Below are positions 8,465 through 17,270 of a stretch of 64,000 nt of DNA, one piece after another. Below the pieces are notes generated by a model. It worked only from the letters and a program-made list of their open reading frames with translations, was not told the DNA's origin and did no database searches. The stretch covers positions 959,570 to 1,023,569 of the forward strand of contig CAVQJL010000012.1 in NCBI GenBank assembly GCA_963712815.1. Direction: 5' to 3'. The stretch is from RPQJ01 sp963712815. GTDB lineage: Bacteria; Pseudomonadota; Gammaproteobacteria; Steroidobacterales; Steroidobacteraceae. Within the stretch, counting starts at the first letter, position 1, and every line of letters starts with the position of its first letter. Position numbers and translations under genes: made by a program.

Positions 8465-9547
8465 GTGAGCATCGACTCGCTGGTGTCGTTCCGGGCCGGT
8501 CCGGGCGCCCTCGCGCACGTGCGCGATCGACGGACTCGCACCGGCCGACATCGCCTGCATCCCGGCCGCGGCCGGCGGCCCGAAGGGGCTCGCGCTGCTG
8601 CCGCTGGACCGGCTGCTCCACCGCGAGTGGCTGCAGCCGCACGCGATGGAAATCGAGTTGATGGGCGCCTCGATCGGCGCCTGGCGCATGGCCGCGCTGG
8701 CGCAGCCCGACGCCGGCGCGGCGCTCGACCGGCTCCAGCACGCCTACGTACGCGACCAGGACTACCCGTCGAAAAGCCGTCGCCCGACGAAGTCGCCGCG
8801 ACCTGCCGGCGCATCGCCCGCGCGGTGCTGGGCGGCCGGCCCCTCGAGGTCCGTGAGGGCGTGGCGCTCACCGTGGTCACCGCGCACGCGCGCGGTCCGC
8901 TGCACGGGACGGAGTCGAAGCTCGCCTTCGCGCGGGCGACGCTGAGCAACGCCATCGCGCGTGAGCGACTCGCCCCGTACCTCGAGCGCGTGCTGTTCGA
9001 GGCCGGCCGACCGGGGTTCCTGCACCAGCCCTTCGACGCGTTCGGGCTGGTGCGGGTGGCGATGGATGCGGGCAACGCCGAGGACGCGCTGCTCGCCTCG
9101 GGCACCATTCCGCTCGTGTGCTCGCCGGTGCGCGACATCGCCGGCGCGCCGCCCGGCAACTACTGGGACGGCGCGCTGGTGGACTACCACCTGCTGCTGC
9201 CCTACCCCGAGCTCACCCGCGCCGGCGGGCGCCGCCGCCTCGTGTTCTACCCGCACTTCAACGACTACGTGACGCCCGGCTGGCTCGACAAGCACCTGCC
9301 CTGGCGCAAGGCGCCGCGCGGCCACCCCTGGCTCGAGGACATGCTGCTCGTGGCGCCCTCGCCCGCCTTCCTCGCCGGCCTGCCGGACGGCAAGCTGCCC
9401 GAACGGCAGGACTTCTACCGCTACGGTCCGGACCACGCCGCGCGCATCCGCGCCTGGGAACGGGCCATCGGCGAGTGCGAGCGCTTCGCCGAGGCCGTGC
9501 TGCGCTGGCTGGAGCGGCCCGATCCCTCCCTGCTCCGGCCGATCTGA
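8465..9547 (+). pseudogene. Patatin-like phospholipase, broken by two compensating frameshifts
   Basis: Sequence similarity to a patatin-like family is continuous but changes frame twice. Codons from a GTG at 8465 give SLVSFRAGPGALAHVR. At about 8516-8522 the match moves to another frame (IDGLAPADIACIP, then AAGGPKGLALLPLDRLL, the nucleophile motif GASIGAW, HAYVRDQDYP). Near 8765-8770 it returns to the first frame (PSPDEVAATCRRI through to the stop), including SGTIPLVCSPVRDIAGAPPG with the catalytic-Asp region WDGALVDYH and LVFYPHFNDYVTPGWLDK. GASIGAW is the GxSxG serine site. No internal stops occur in the shifted segments, so sequencing error is more likely than true decay. If intact it would be a lipid acyl hydrolase of about 360 residues. 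Confidence 0.75.
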
Positions 9548-9564
9548 ACGGCTATCATTTCCCG

Positions 9565-10140
9565 ATGTCGAGACCCGGTCCACGCTGCGTCGAACTGCTA
9601 CGCCACGCCGGCTCGCCGCCGTCCGGCGTGGTGCGTCGCATCGACGTCGAGATCTCGACGACGCGCGAAGGCGCGCTGCGCCTGCGTTACTTCGTGGACG
9701 GCGACGTGCGCCGGATCGTGGTGCCGCCGCCGGCCCCGGCAAAGGCGGCCGACGGCCTGTGGCGCCAGACCTGCTTCGAGGCGTTCATCGCCGGGCAGGC
9801 CTCGACGGCGTATTTCGAGTTCAACTTCTCGCCGTCCTCGCAGTGGGCGGTGTACGGGTTCACCAGCTATCGCGAGGGCATGGCGCCGCTCGAGCACGTC
9901 CTGCCGCCGCAGGTGACCGCGAGCATCACCGACGACCGCATCGCGCTCGAAGCCGTCGTGCATCGCGAGACCCTGCTCGGGCTGCCGGGCGCCGCGAGCC
10001 TGCGACTCGGGCTGGCGGCCGTGATCGAGCGCTCCGACGGCGGTCTGTCGCACTGGGCGCTGGCCCACCCCTCGGAGCGACCGGACTTCCATGACCCGGA
10101 GGGCTTCGTGCTCACTATCAACCGCGCCCCGCCATGGTGA
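9565..10140 (+). CDS. DOMON-like domain protein
   Basis: A 191-residue single-domain protein of beta-rich composition. The pattern LWRQTCFEAFIA, then YFEFNFSPSSQWAVYGFTSYREGM and a terminal RPDFHDPEGF corresponds to the DOMON-like family often found next to DUF1343/NamZ genes. Its stop overlaps the start of the NamZ-like gene by seven bases, so translation is almost certainly coupled. There is no signal peptide at the chosen ATG. Ligand and role are unknown; by analogy DOMON domains bind sugar or heme. Confidence 0.75.
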   Translation: MSRPGPRCVELLRHAGSPPSGVVRRIDVEISTTREGALRLRYFVDGDVRRIVVPPPAPAKAADGLWRQTCFEAFIAGQASTAYFEFNFSPSSQWAVYGFTSYREGMAPLEHVLPPQVTASITDDRIALEAVVHRETLLGLPGAASLRLGLAAVIERSDGGLSHWALAHPSERPDFHDPEGFVLTINRAPPW

Positions 10141-11342
10141 GCTTCGGCCTCGACCGGCTGATCGCCGAGCCCGGGCTGCGGCGGCCGCTCGCCGGCAGGC
10201 GCGTGGCGCTGCTCGCCCATCCGGCCTCCGTCACCACGGACCTCACGCATGCGCTCGACGCGCTCGCGACACTGGGCGACCTGAAGCTGACGGCCGCCTT
10301 CGGCCCGCAGCACGGCCTGCGCGGCGACAAGCAGGACAACATGATCGAGTCGCCGGACTTCCTCGATCCGGCGCACGGCATTCCGGTCTTCAGTCTGTAC
10401 GGCGAAGTGCGGCGGCCGACGCCGGCGATGCTCGACTCCTTCGACGTGCTGCTGGTGGACCTGCAGGACCTCGGCTGCCGCATCTACACCTTCATCACCA
10501 CGCTGCGCTACGTGCTCGAGGCCGCGGCAACCCGGGGCAAGTCGGTCTGGGTGCTCGACCGACCGAACCCCGTCGGCCGCCCGGTCGAGGGCCTCACGCT
10601 GCGCGCGGGCTGGGAGAGCTTCGTGGGCGCGGGCCCGATGCCCATGCGCCACGGCCTCACGCTCGGCGAACTCGGTCACTGGTTCGTGCGGCACCTGAAG
10701 CTCGACGTGGACTACCGCGTTATCGGGATGCAGGGGTGGGAGCCTGATCGCGCGCCCGGCTACGGATGGCCGCTGGGCGAACGCACCTGGGTGAACCCGA
10801 GCCCCAACGCACCGAACCTGTGGATGGCGCGCTGCTACCCGGGCACCGTGATGCTCGAGGGCACGACGCTCACCGAGGGCCGCGGCACGACGCGCCCGCT
10901 CGAGCTCTTCGGTGCGCCGCATCTCGATGTCGGAGCGCTCGTAGCCGAGATGCGGCGGTTCGCACCCGACTGGCTGCGCGGCTGCGCGCTGCGTCCGTGC
11001 TGGTTCGAGCCCACCTTCCACAAGCACGCGGGGAAGCTGTGCGCCGGTTTGCAGGTGCACGTGGAGGACGCCGCCTACGACCACGAGGCGTTCCGTCCGT
11101 GGCGCGTGCAGGCGCTCGCCTTCAAGGCGCTGCATCGGCTGCTCCCGGACTACGACCTGTGGCGCGACTTCCCCTACGAGTACGAGCACGGCCGGCTCGC
11201 GATCGACCTCATCAACGGCAGCGACCTGCTGCGACGCTGGGTGGACGATGCGGCCGCGACGGCCGACGACCTCGACGCACTCGCCGCACCCGACGAGCGG
11301 GCGTGGCGCGAGCAGCGAGAGGAGTTCCTGCGCTACCGTTGA
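10134..11342 (+). CDS. DUF1343 exo-beta-N-acetylmuramidase NamZ-like
   Basis: A 402-residue DUF1343 protein. Typical segments are VALLAHPASVTTDLTHALD, AAFGPQHGLRGDKQDNMIES, PVFSLYGE, LLVDLQDLGCRIYTFI, VLDRPNPVGRPVEG and WVNPSPNAPNLWMARCYPGT followed by EGTTLTEGRGTTRPLE. These match enzymes that remove terminal MurNAc from peptidoglycan fragments during cell-wall recycling. No clear signal peptide is visible at this start, so a cytoplasmic recycling role fits. The gene is coupled to the DOMON-like gene before it. No mur recycling genes adjoin. Confidence 0.88.
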   Translation: MVSFGLDRLIAEPGLRRPLAGRRVALLAHPASVTTDLTHALDALATLGDLKLTAAFGPQHGLRGDKQDNMIESPDFLDPAHGIPVFSLYGEVRRPTPAMLDSFDVLLVDLQDLGCRIYTFITTLRYVLEAAATRGKSVWVLDRPNPVGRPVEGLTLRAGWESFVGAGPMPMRHGLTLGELGHWFVRHLKLDVDYRVIGMQGWEPDRAPGYGWPLGERTWVNPSPNAPNLWMARCYPGTVMLEGTTLTEGRGTTRPLELFGAPHLDVGALVAEMRRFAPDWLRGCALRPCWFEPTFHKHAGKLCAGLQVHVEDAAYDHEAFRPWRVQALAFKALHRLLPDYDLWRDFPYEYEHGRLAIDLINGSDLLRRWVDDAAATADDLDALAAPDERAWREQREEFLRYR

Positions 11343-11563
11343 GCGCGGCGCCGTACGTCCGCTCTAGAGATCGCGCATGTGTCGGATCGACCGATGTCGG
11401 ACATCATGCCGCCGCGCGGCAAAGCAGTTGCCGACGATCCGAAGCGGGCGTTTCACGGCCGCTGCAGCCGGCACGGGACGTACTGACATTTCGGCCCCGC
11501 GCGTTCACAGTCTCACACGTGCCACCTGGTTTCATCTCGTGCAATATGCTTCAGTGAGATAAC

Positions 11564-12997
11564 GTGTCGAAAAAGCGATGGTGGAAAAGGCTGCTCATTG
11601 GCGCCGGCTTGGTGCTGGGGCCTCTGGCGGTGCTGATTGGCGTCTTCGTCGCGCGCTTTGTTCCATTCCCGCCGGATGCGGACTATCCGCCGCCTGCCGA
11701 TCGGATCGAGGCGTTCCGCCAGGATCTCGACTTCCTGCGACGCTATCCTGAGTACGACTGGTCGTTCTCAGACAGCGAAGAGGCGGCGTTCCAGGCCACG
11801 ATCACGGAACTCGAGTCGAGGCTCGACTCTCTCACACAGGCAGAGTTCGAATTGGGTGTCGCCAGGGCCGTGGCCCACGCGAACAACGCTCATACCAACG
11901 TCTCGCCGATTTCGCGACGCGCTCGCGTCAATGCACTGCCGTTGCGATTGGCCTGGTTCGACGACGGTCTGTACGTCGTGCTTGCCGACGCGGCGTACGC
12001 TGATCTGCTTGGTGCCAGAGTCGTCGGCATCGAGGGACGGACTCCCGACGAGATCGCAGTGATCTTCCGGCCGACCTTTGGCGGCCATGCCGGCCGTTCG
12101 CGCTGGATCAGCAGCCTGAACATGGAATCGCCGGATCTTCTGCATGCTGCCGGCGTCACCGCAGACCCGGAGCGTGTCGAGATGCAATTCGATCTAGCCG
12201 ATGGCCAGCGGACCTCACGCACGATTGCCAGCATACCGGCATTCACCGACGTAGCGCTGCGGCGTTACGGTGGAGATCTGCTTGAGTATGTCGTTCCGGA
12301 ACCGGTCGCCAGCGATTGGCACCACGTGATGCAGGGACAGACGCCTCCGCTGTACCTGTCTCAGCCCGATGCACCGTTCTTCGCCGAGTGGATCGAGACC
12401 CGCGCGGGGCCGGGGTTCTACATGCGACTGGAGATGACGATGGACGTGGGCGGACACATCCTGTCGGATTTTCACGCCCGAGCGCTGGACGCCTTGGAGA
12501 GTCGCGACGCGCGGTTCGTTGTCGTCGACCTGCGCCACAACGGTGGGGGCACCGTCGACGCGGGATTTGCCACGGCCGTCACAAGGAAACTGGCCGCCGA
12601 CGACAAGGTGTTTATCGTGACGTCGCCGCAGACTTTTTCTGGCGGCATCACGGAAGCTGCCTACTTCAAACACTACGGCGGCGATCGTGCCCTCGTGCTC
12701 GGCGAGCCGGTGGGGGATGATCTCGTGTTCTGGGGCAATGCCGGCACACCGATGACACTGCCCAATTCACAGATATCGGTGCAGATCTGGGTTGCGAAAG
12801 AGGACTGGGAGAACGGGTGCGACGACTGGTGGCTGTGCTTCTGGCCAACGATGCTCACCGACGTCGGCGTCGGCACCTTGGAGCCAGACGTCCGCGTGCC
12901 GATGACCTTCGCTGATTACCGCGCCGGACGGGACCCTGTCATCGAGCGCTTGATCGCCATCGTAGAGGCGGACGGACGGGCCTTGGCCGAGGAGTGA
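11564..12997 (+). CDS. S41-family peptidase-like protein
   Basis: A 477-residue protein starting at GTG 11564 with an N-terminal membrane anchor (about residues 8-30, LLIGAGLVLGPLAVLIGVFV). The C-terminal half carries the S41 tail-specific protease fold: FVVVDLRHNGGGTVDAGF and, about 30 residues on, SPQTFSGGITEAAYFKHYGG, where the serine of TFSGG is the expected nucleophile. The general base is not obvious by eye. G+C content is visibly lower than in both neighbours and codon use is less biased, so it may be a recent acquisition. The 220 bases upstream contain no gene. It is probably an extracytoplasmic protease of unknown substrate. Confidence 0.78.
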   Translation: MSKKRWWKRLLIGAGLVLGPLAVLIGVFVARFVPFPPDADYPPPADRIEAFRQDLDFLRRYPEYDWSFSDSEEAAFQATITELESRLDSLTQAEFELGVARAVAHANNAHTNVSPISRRARVNALPLRLAWFDDGLYVVLADAAYADLLGARVVGIEGRTPDEIAVIFRPTFGGHAGRSRWISSLNMESPDLLHAAGVTADPERVEMQFDLADGQRTSRTIASIPAFTDVALRRYGGDLLEYVVPEPVASDWHHVMQGQTPPLYLSQPDAPFFAEWIETRAGPGFYMRLEMTMDVGGHILSDFHARALDALESRDARFVVVDLRHNGGGTVDAGFATAVTRKLAADDKVFIVTSPQTFSGGITEAAYFKHYGGDRALVLGEPVGDDLVFWGNAGTPMTLPNSQISVQIWVAKEDWENGCDDWWLCFWPTMLTDVGVGTLEPDVRVPMTFADYRAGRDPVIERLIAIVEADGRALAEE

Positions 12998-13090
12998 GCA
13001 ATCGCGTCAGTGCTTTTACCCCACGCACGGCCTCGCGGCGATCATGTCCGGCTAACCGCCACGCCATCGCGTGCTTCCGTCGCTTGGATA

Positions 13091-14476
13091 TCAGCTTCCT
13101 GACTCGACCTTGCGCATTTCGCGCAGCGTCACGAACTCCTCGGCCGCGGTCGGGTGGATGGCCACGGTCGCGTCGAACTGTTCCTTCGTGAGCCCCGCCT
13201 TCACCGCGATCGCAATGCCCTGGATGATCTCCGGCGCATCGGGCCCGACCATGTGCGCGCCCACCACGCGCTGGCTCGCCTCGTCCACCACGAGCTTCAC
13301 GAGCGTGCGCTCGTTGCGCCCGGAGAGCGTGTACTTGAGCGGACGAAAGGTGGTGGCATAGACCTCCACCTTGCCGAACGCGGCTTCCGCGTCCGCCTCC
13401 GACAGTCCGACAGTCCCGACAGGCGGCTGGCTGAACACGGCCTGCGGCACGTCCCGATGATCGACCGCAACGCGGCGGCGGCCGAACAGCGTGGTCGCGA
13501 GCGCCGCCCCCTCGCGGATGGCGACCGGCGTGAGGGCGATGCGATCGGTGACGTCGCCCACCGCGTGGATGTTCGGCACGCTGCTGGTGGAGTACCCGTC
13601 CACGGATACCGCGCCCTGCGCGTCGAGGACGACACCCACCGCTTCGAGTCCGAGGCCCGCAGTCGCGGGCCGGCGACCGACTGCAAACATCACGGCGTCG
13701 GCCTCGACCTGCTCCGCTCGCCCGGCGGTCGTGAGCGCGGCGAGGAGCGAGCCGTCCGCACGTCGCTCGATGCGGGTGAGATGGCTCTGCAGTCGCACGT
13801 CGAGGCCCTTCAGAACGAGCTCGTGGTGCAGGTGCCTGCGCACGTCGTCGTCGAAACCGCGCAGGATCTGCTCGCCCCGATAGGCCAGCGTCACCCCGGC
13901 GCCGAGGCCGTGGAAGATCCCTCCGAACTCGACGGCGATGAAGCCCCCGCCGACGATCAGCACGCGACCCGGGAACTCGGGCAACTGGAACGCTTCGTTC
14001 GAGGTGATCGCCAGCTCGGCACCCGGAATCGCGGGACGGACCGGCTGCCCGCCCGTGGCGATCAGGATGTGCGCGGCCGTGAAGCTCCGCTCCGCGACCT
14101 GCACCGTGTGGCGGTCGACCAGCGTGGCGTGCCCCTCGATGAGCGCGACACCGGCCGCCTTGAGCAGCGTCCGGTAGATGTCCTCGAGGCGGGTGATCTC
14201 GCGGTCCTTGTTGGCGATGAGCGCGGGCCAGGAGAAGCTCGCCTCGGCGGTCCAGCCGTAGGCCGCCGCGTCCTCGAGGTCGTCGCGGAAGTGAGCGGCG
14301 TACACGAGCAGCTTCTTCGGCACGCAGCCGCGGATGACGCAGGTGCCTCCGGGCCGGTAGGACTCGGCGATGGCGACCCGCGCGCCGAACCCGGCCGCCA
14401 CGCGGGCCGCCCGCACGCCGCCCGAGCCGGCGCCGATCACGAACAGGTCGTAGTCGAACTGCGCCGGCCCCGTCAC
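13091..14476 (-). CDS. gor: Glutathione-disulfide reductase
   Basis: A 461-residue FAD/NADPH oxidoreductase. N-terminal FVIGAGSGGVRAARVAA binds FAD; the redox disulfide is in GGTCVIRGCVPKK; the NADPH site is VLIVGGGFIAVEFGGI; and the C-terminal HPTAAEEFVTLR supplies the active-site histidine from the partner subunit. Absence of the lipoamide dehydrogenase pattern and presence of GCVPKK place it with glutathione reductases. The GTG start at 14476 overlaps the stop of the phosphatase-like gene by four bases, so it is the last gene of the TRAP operon. It may provide reducing power when sulfite is released, but that is speculation. Confidence 0.92.
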   Translation of the reverse strand: MTGPAQFDYDLFVIGAGSGGVRAARVAAGFGARVAIAESYRPGGTCVIRGCVPKKLLVYAAHFRDDLEDAAAYGWTAEASFSWPALIANKDREITRLEDIYRTLLKAAGVALIEGHATLVDRHTVQVAERSFTAAHILIATGGQPVRPAIPGAELAITSNEAFQLPEFPGRVLIVGGGFIAVEFGGIFHGLGAGVTLAYRGEQILRGFDDDVRRHLHHELVLKGLDVRLQSHLTRIERRADGSLLAALTTAGRAEQVEADAVMFAVGRRPATAGLGLEAVGVVLDAQGAVSVDGYSTSSVPNIHAVGDVTDRIALTPVAIREGAALATTLFGRRRVAVDHRDVPQAVFSQPPVGTVGLSEADAEAAFGKVEVYATTFRPLKYTLSGRNERTLVKLVVDEASQRVVGAHMVGPDAPEIIQGIAIAVKAGLTKEQFDATVAIHPTAAEEFVTLREMRKVESGS

Positions 14477-14925
14477 GACTCCTCGGCACCGAACGTAGTG
14501 AGCAGCCGGCGCGCACCCGCCTCGATCTGGTCCATCATCACGGCAAAGCCGTCGGCCTCGCCGAAGTACGGGTCGGGCACCTCGCGGTCACCGAGGAAGA
14601 GTTCCATGCGCACGGCGCTCCCGGCCGGTAGGCGCTGCTCGAGCTGCCGCAGGTTGTCGCGGTCCATCGCGAGTATCAGGTCGGTGGTGGCGAAGTCCTC
14701 CGCGGCGATCTCGCGGCAGCGAAAGGCGCCGAGGTCGTAGCCGCGCGCCTCGCAGGCCGCGATGGTTCGCGGGTCGGCGGTGTCGCCGGCGTGCTTGTCC
14801 TTGAGGCCGGCGGAGGCGAACGACACGCGCCCTTCGAGAGTCGCATCGCGGGCCAGTTTGCGGCACACCGCTTCCGCCGCCGGCGAACGGCAGTAGTTGC
14901 CCGCATCAACGAACAGGATCTTCAT
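14473..14925 (-). CDS. Low-molecular-weight protein tyrosine phosphatase-like protein lacking the catalytic cysteine
   Basis: A 150-residue protein with the LMW-PTP fold pattern: P-loop at the N-terminus, SAGLKDKHAGDTADPRTI, a DLILAMDRDNLRQL helix and the general-acid loop VPDPYFGEADGF (D118). The family P-loop reads CxGNxCRSP; here it reads DAGNYCRSP, so the nucleophilic cysteine is Asp7, while the second cysteine (C12) and arginine (R13) remain. The codon is GAT, two changes from either cysteine codon. As such it should not form the phosphocysteine intermediate and may be a binding pseudophosphatase. It overlaps both the DctP-like and gor genes by four bases. Confidence 0.85.
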   Translation of the reverse strand: MKILFVDAGNYCRSPAAEAVCRKLARDATLEGRVSFASAGLKDKHAGDTADPRTIAACEARGYDLGAFRCREIAAEDFATTDLILAMDRDNLRQLEQRLPAGSAVRMELFLGDREVPDPYFGEADGFAVMMDQIEAGARRLLTTFGAEES

Positions 14926-15968
14926 TTGACTCCTCCGTCGTTCTGCTCACACGCGGTCACCGCCGCGTCGAGGCGCTCCAGCCATTCGGGACCGTAGCGA
15001 TTGGCGTACCAGTCGCGCAGACCCCGGGTAGCGGCGCGGAACTGCCCGCGCTGCTCCGCCGTGATCTCGTCCACGGTACCGCCCGAGGCGCGAAATGTCT
15101 CGAACGCCGGCGCCTGCCGGCTCGCGGCGGCCTCGCGCGTGGCGAGCGCAAGCACTCGAAAACCCTCGGCCACGACGGGCTTGAGATCCTCGGGCAGCGA
15201 CTGCCACTGCTTTTCCGAGTACCACCACATCGCGCCCATGTAGCTGTGACGGTCCACCAGCAGGAAGCGCACGTGCTCGTGCAGCTTCATGCCCACCACG
15301 TCCTGCACGCTGTTCTTGGTGCCGTCGAGCAGCCCGGCGGAGAGCGCGTAATACACCTCCGACCACGGCAACGGCGTCGGGCTGCCGCCCAGCGCCCGCA
15401 CCATCTCCTGCTCGAGGGCCGAGGGCAGCGTGCGGATCCTCAGGCGGTCGAGGTCCGCGGGCGAGCGGATGCGCTTGCGGGTCGTCGCAAAGCTGCGCCA
15501 GCCGCCCGTGTTGCCCACGGCCATGAGCCGCAGGCCGAGGCCCTGGCCCAGGATCGACTGACCTATCTCGTCGAGCAGCGGTCCGTCCATCACGCACTCG
15601 GCCACGGCGTCGTCCGCGAAAGTGTAAGGCAGGTCGAGCACCTGCGCGGGCCCGAACAGCGCCGCGAGCCCGCCGAACGTCGTCTGGTGCATCTCGAGCA
15701 TGCCGCCCTGCAGCGCCTCGATGCACTCGCGCTCGCTGCCGCAGTACTGCCCCGACGGGAAGACCTGCACAGAGACCCGGCCGCCGGCCGCCGCCTCGAC
15801 GCTGTCCTTGAACGCCATGGCGCCCACGTAGTCCTCGTCGTCGCTGGAGGCGAGGAAGGCGATTCGGATCGTGATCTCGGCGCGCTCGGCGCGCGACGTG
15901 TACACGCCCGCCGCGCAGACGGCCAGGATCAGCAGGAGCAGCACGCGCATGAGCACCGGGTTCGTCAC
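14922..15968 (-). CDS. TRAP transporter periplasmic substrate-binding protein (DctP family)
   Basis: A 348-residue periplasmic solute-binding protein. The signal peptide covers about residues 1-28. The mature part shows the DctP pattern: FKDSVEAAAGGRVSVQVFPSGQ, the conserved arginine region LRIRTLPSALEQEMVRALGGSPTPLPWSEVYYAL and GLLDGTKNSVQDVV. The arginine in the IRT segment normally contacts a carboxylate, so an organic acid or acidic sugar ligand fits. It is encoded directly after the large permease gene and overlaps the next gene (ATGA). Context downstream of a TonB receptor in the sulfo-sugar island makes a sulfonate ligand plausible but unproven. Confidence 0.88.
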   Translation of the reverse strand: MTNPVLMRVLLLLILAVCAAGVYTSRAERAEITIRIAFLASSDDEDYVGAMAFKDSVEAAAGGRVSVQVFPSGQYCGSERECIEALQGGMLEMHQTTFGGLAALFGPAQVLDLPYTFADDAVAECVMDGPLLDEIGQSILGQGLGLRLMAVGNTGGWRSFATTRKRIRSPADLDRLRIRTLPSALEQEMVRALGGSPTPLPWSEVYYALSAGLLDGTKNSVQDVVGMKLHEHVRFLLVDRHSYMGAMWWYSEKQWQSLPEDLKPVVAEGFRVLALATREAAASRQAPAFETFRASGGTVDEITAEQRGQFRAATRGLRDWYANRYGPEWLERLDAAVTACEQNDGGVK

Positions 15969-15975
15969 GGCGCCG

Positions 15976-17265
15976 TCACTGGATCAGCCCGAGCCAGCGC
16001 GGCAGCGCCAGCGTGAGCGGCGGGAAGAACGTGACGAGCAGCAGCACCGCGATCTCGACGGCGAGGAACGGCAACATGGCGCGCACGATGCTCTCGACGC
16101 GCACGCCGGCCACCGAGGAGGTGACGAACAGCACCAGTCCCATCGGCGGCGTGGCGAGCCCGAGTGTCAGGTTGATGCACATGACCAGCGCGAAGTGCAC
16201 CGGGTGAACGCCCATCTCGACGAAGATCGGCGCCAGCACCGGCCCGAGGATCAGGATGGCCGGGCCGGCGTCGAGAAACATCCCGATCAGCAGCAGCAGG
16301 ACGTTGACCAGGAACAGCAGCACCGTTGGGTCGTCGCTGATCCTGAGCATCGCACTGGCGATGCCTTCCGCCATGCCGGACACCGTCACCAGCCACGCGA
16401 AGGTGACCGCGGCGCCTACGAGCATCAGGATGACGCCCGACTGCATGGCGGTGGCGACGAAGATGCGTCGCATCTCGGCGAAGTCGACGGTTCGAAGGAC
16501 GAAGGGCGCGACGATGATCGCGTAGCCGGCCGCGACGGCGGCAGCCTCGGTGGCGGTGAAATAGCCGGAGAGCATGCCGCCGAGCAGGATGACCGGCATC
16601 ACGAGTGCCAGCGCCGCCTTGCGGAAGGCCAGCCCGCGCTCGCGCCAGGTTGCGCGCGGCGACGCGACGGGGAGGTCGTTCCGCGTTGCGAGGATGCGCG
16701 TCGTGAGCATGAGCCCGAGGCCGATCATGATCCCCGGCACCACGCCCGCGGCGAACAGCGCGCCGATGGATACGTTCATCACGAAGCCGTACAGCACCAT
16801 GATGCCGGACGGCGGGATGATGGGCCCGATCACGGCCGCCGCCGCCGTCACGGCGGCCGCGAAGCTGCGCTTGTAGCCGTTCTGCTCCATCGCCGGCACC
16901 AGCATCTTGCCGATGGCGGAGGCATCGGCGACCGCCGAGCCCGAGATGCCCGCGAACAGCATCGAGGACAGTATGTTCACCTGCGCGAGTCCGCCGCGGA
17001 AGTGGCCGATCAGCGACTGGCTGAAGTTCACGATCGAGCGGGTGATACCGCCCGAGTTCATGAGCTCGCCGGCGAGGATGAAGAACGGCACGGCGAGCAG
17101 CGGGAAGCTGTCCACGCCGTTGTAGAAGCGCGAGAGCAGCGAGGCGAAGAACTGCCGCTGGTCGTCGAGCACGAGGCTCAGGCCCGGCCCGATCAGCAGC
17201 GCGAAGACGACCGGCGTGCCGAGCGCGAGCAGCGCGATGAACAGCCAGAAGAAGGCCGTGGACAC
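15976..17265 (-). CDS. TRAP transporter large permease (DctM family)
   Basis: A 429-residue integral membrane protein with about 12 hydrophobic helices, the Na+-coupled permease of a TRAP system. Recognisable phrases are PLLAVPFFILAGELMNSGGITRSIVNF, GISGSAVADASAIGKMLVPAM and IIPPSGIMVLYGFV. The start was set at GTG 17265, five bases after the stop of the DctQ gene, giving the standard family length; the longer upstream frame is low-complexity and overlaps dctQ. The operon order is small permease, large permease, binding protein. Confidence 0.9.
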   Translation of the reverse strand: MSTAFFWLFIALLALGTPVVFALLIGPGLSLVLDDQRQFFASLLSRFYNGVDSFPLLAVPFFILAGELMNSGGITRSIVNFSQSLIGHFRGGLAQVNILSSMLFAGISGSAVADASAIGKMLVPAMEQNGYKRSFAAAVTAAAAVIGPIIPPSGIMVLYGFVMNVSIGALFAAGVVPGIMIGLGLMLTTRILATRNDLPVASPRATWRERGLAFRKAALALVMPVILLGGMLSGYFTATEAAAVAAGYAIIVAPFVLRTVDFAEMRRIFVATAMQSGVILMLVGAAVTFAWLVTVSGMAEGIASAMLRISDDPTVLLFLVNVLLLLIGMFLDAGPAILILGPVLAPIFVEMGVHPVHFALVMCINLTLGLATPPMGLVLFVTSSVAGVRVESIVRAMLPFLAVEIAVLLLVTFFPPLTLALPRWLGLIQ

Positions 17266-17270
17266 CGCCC

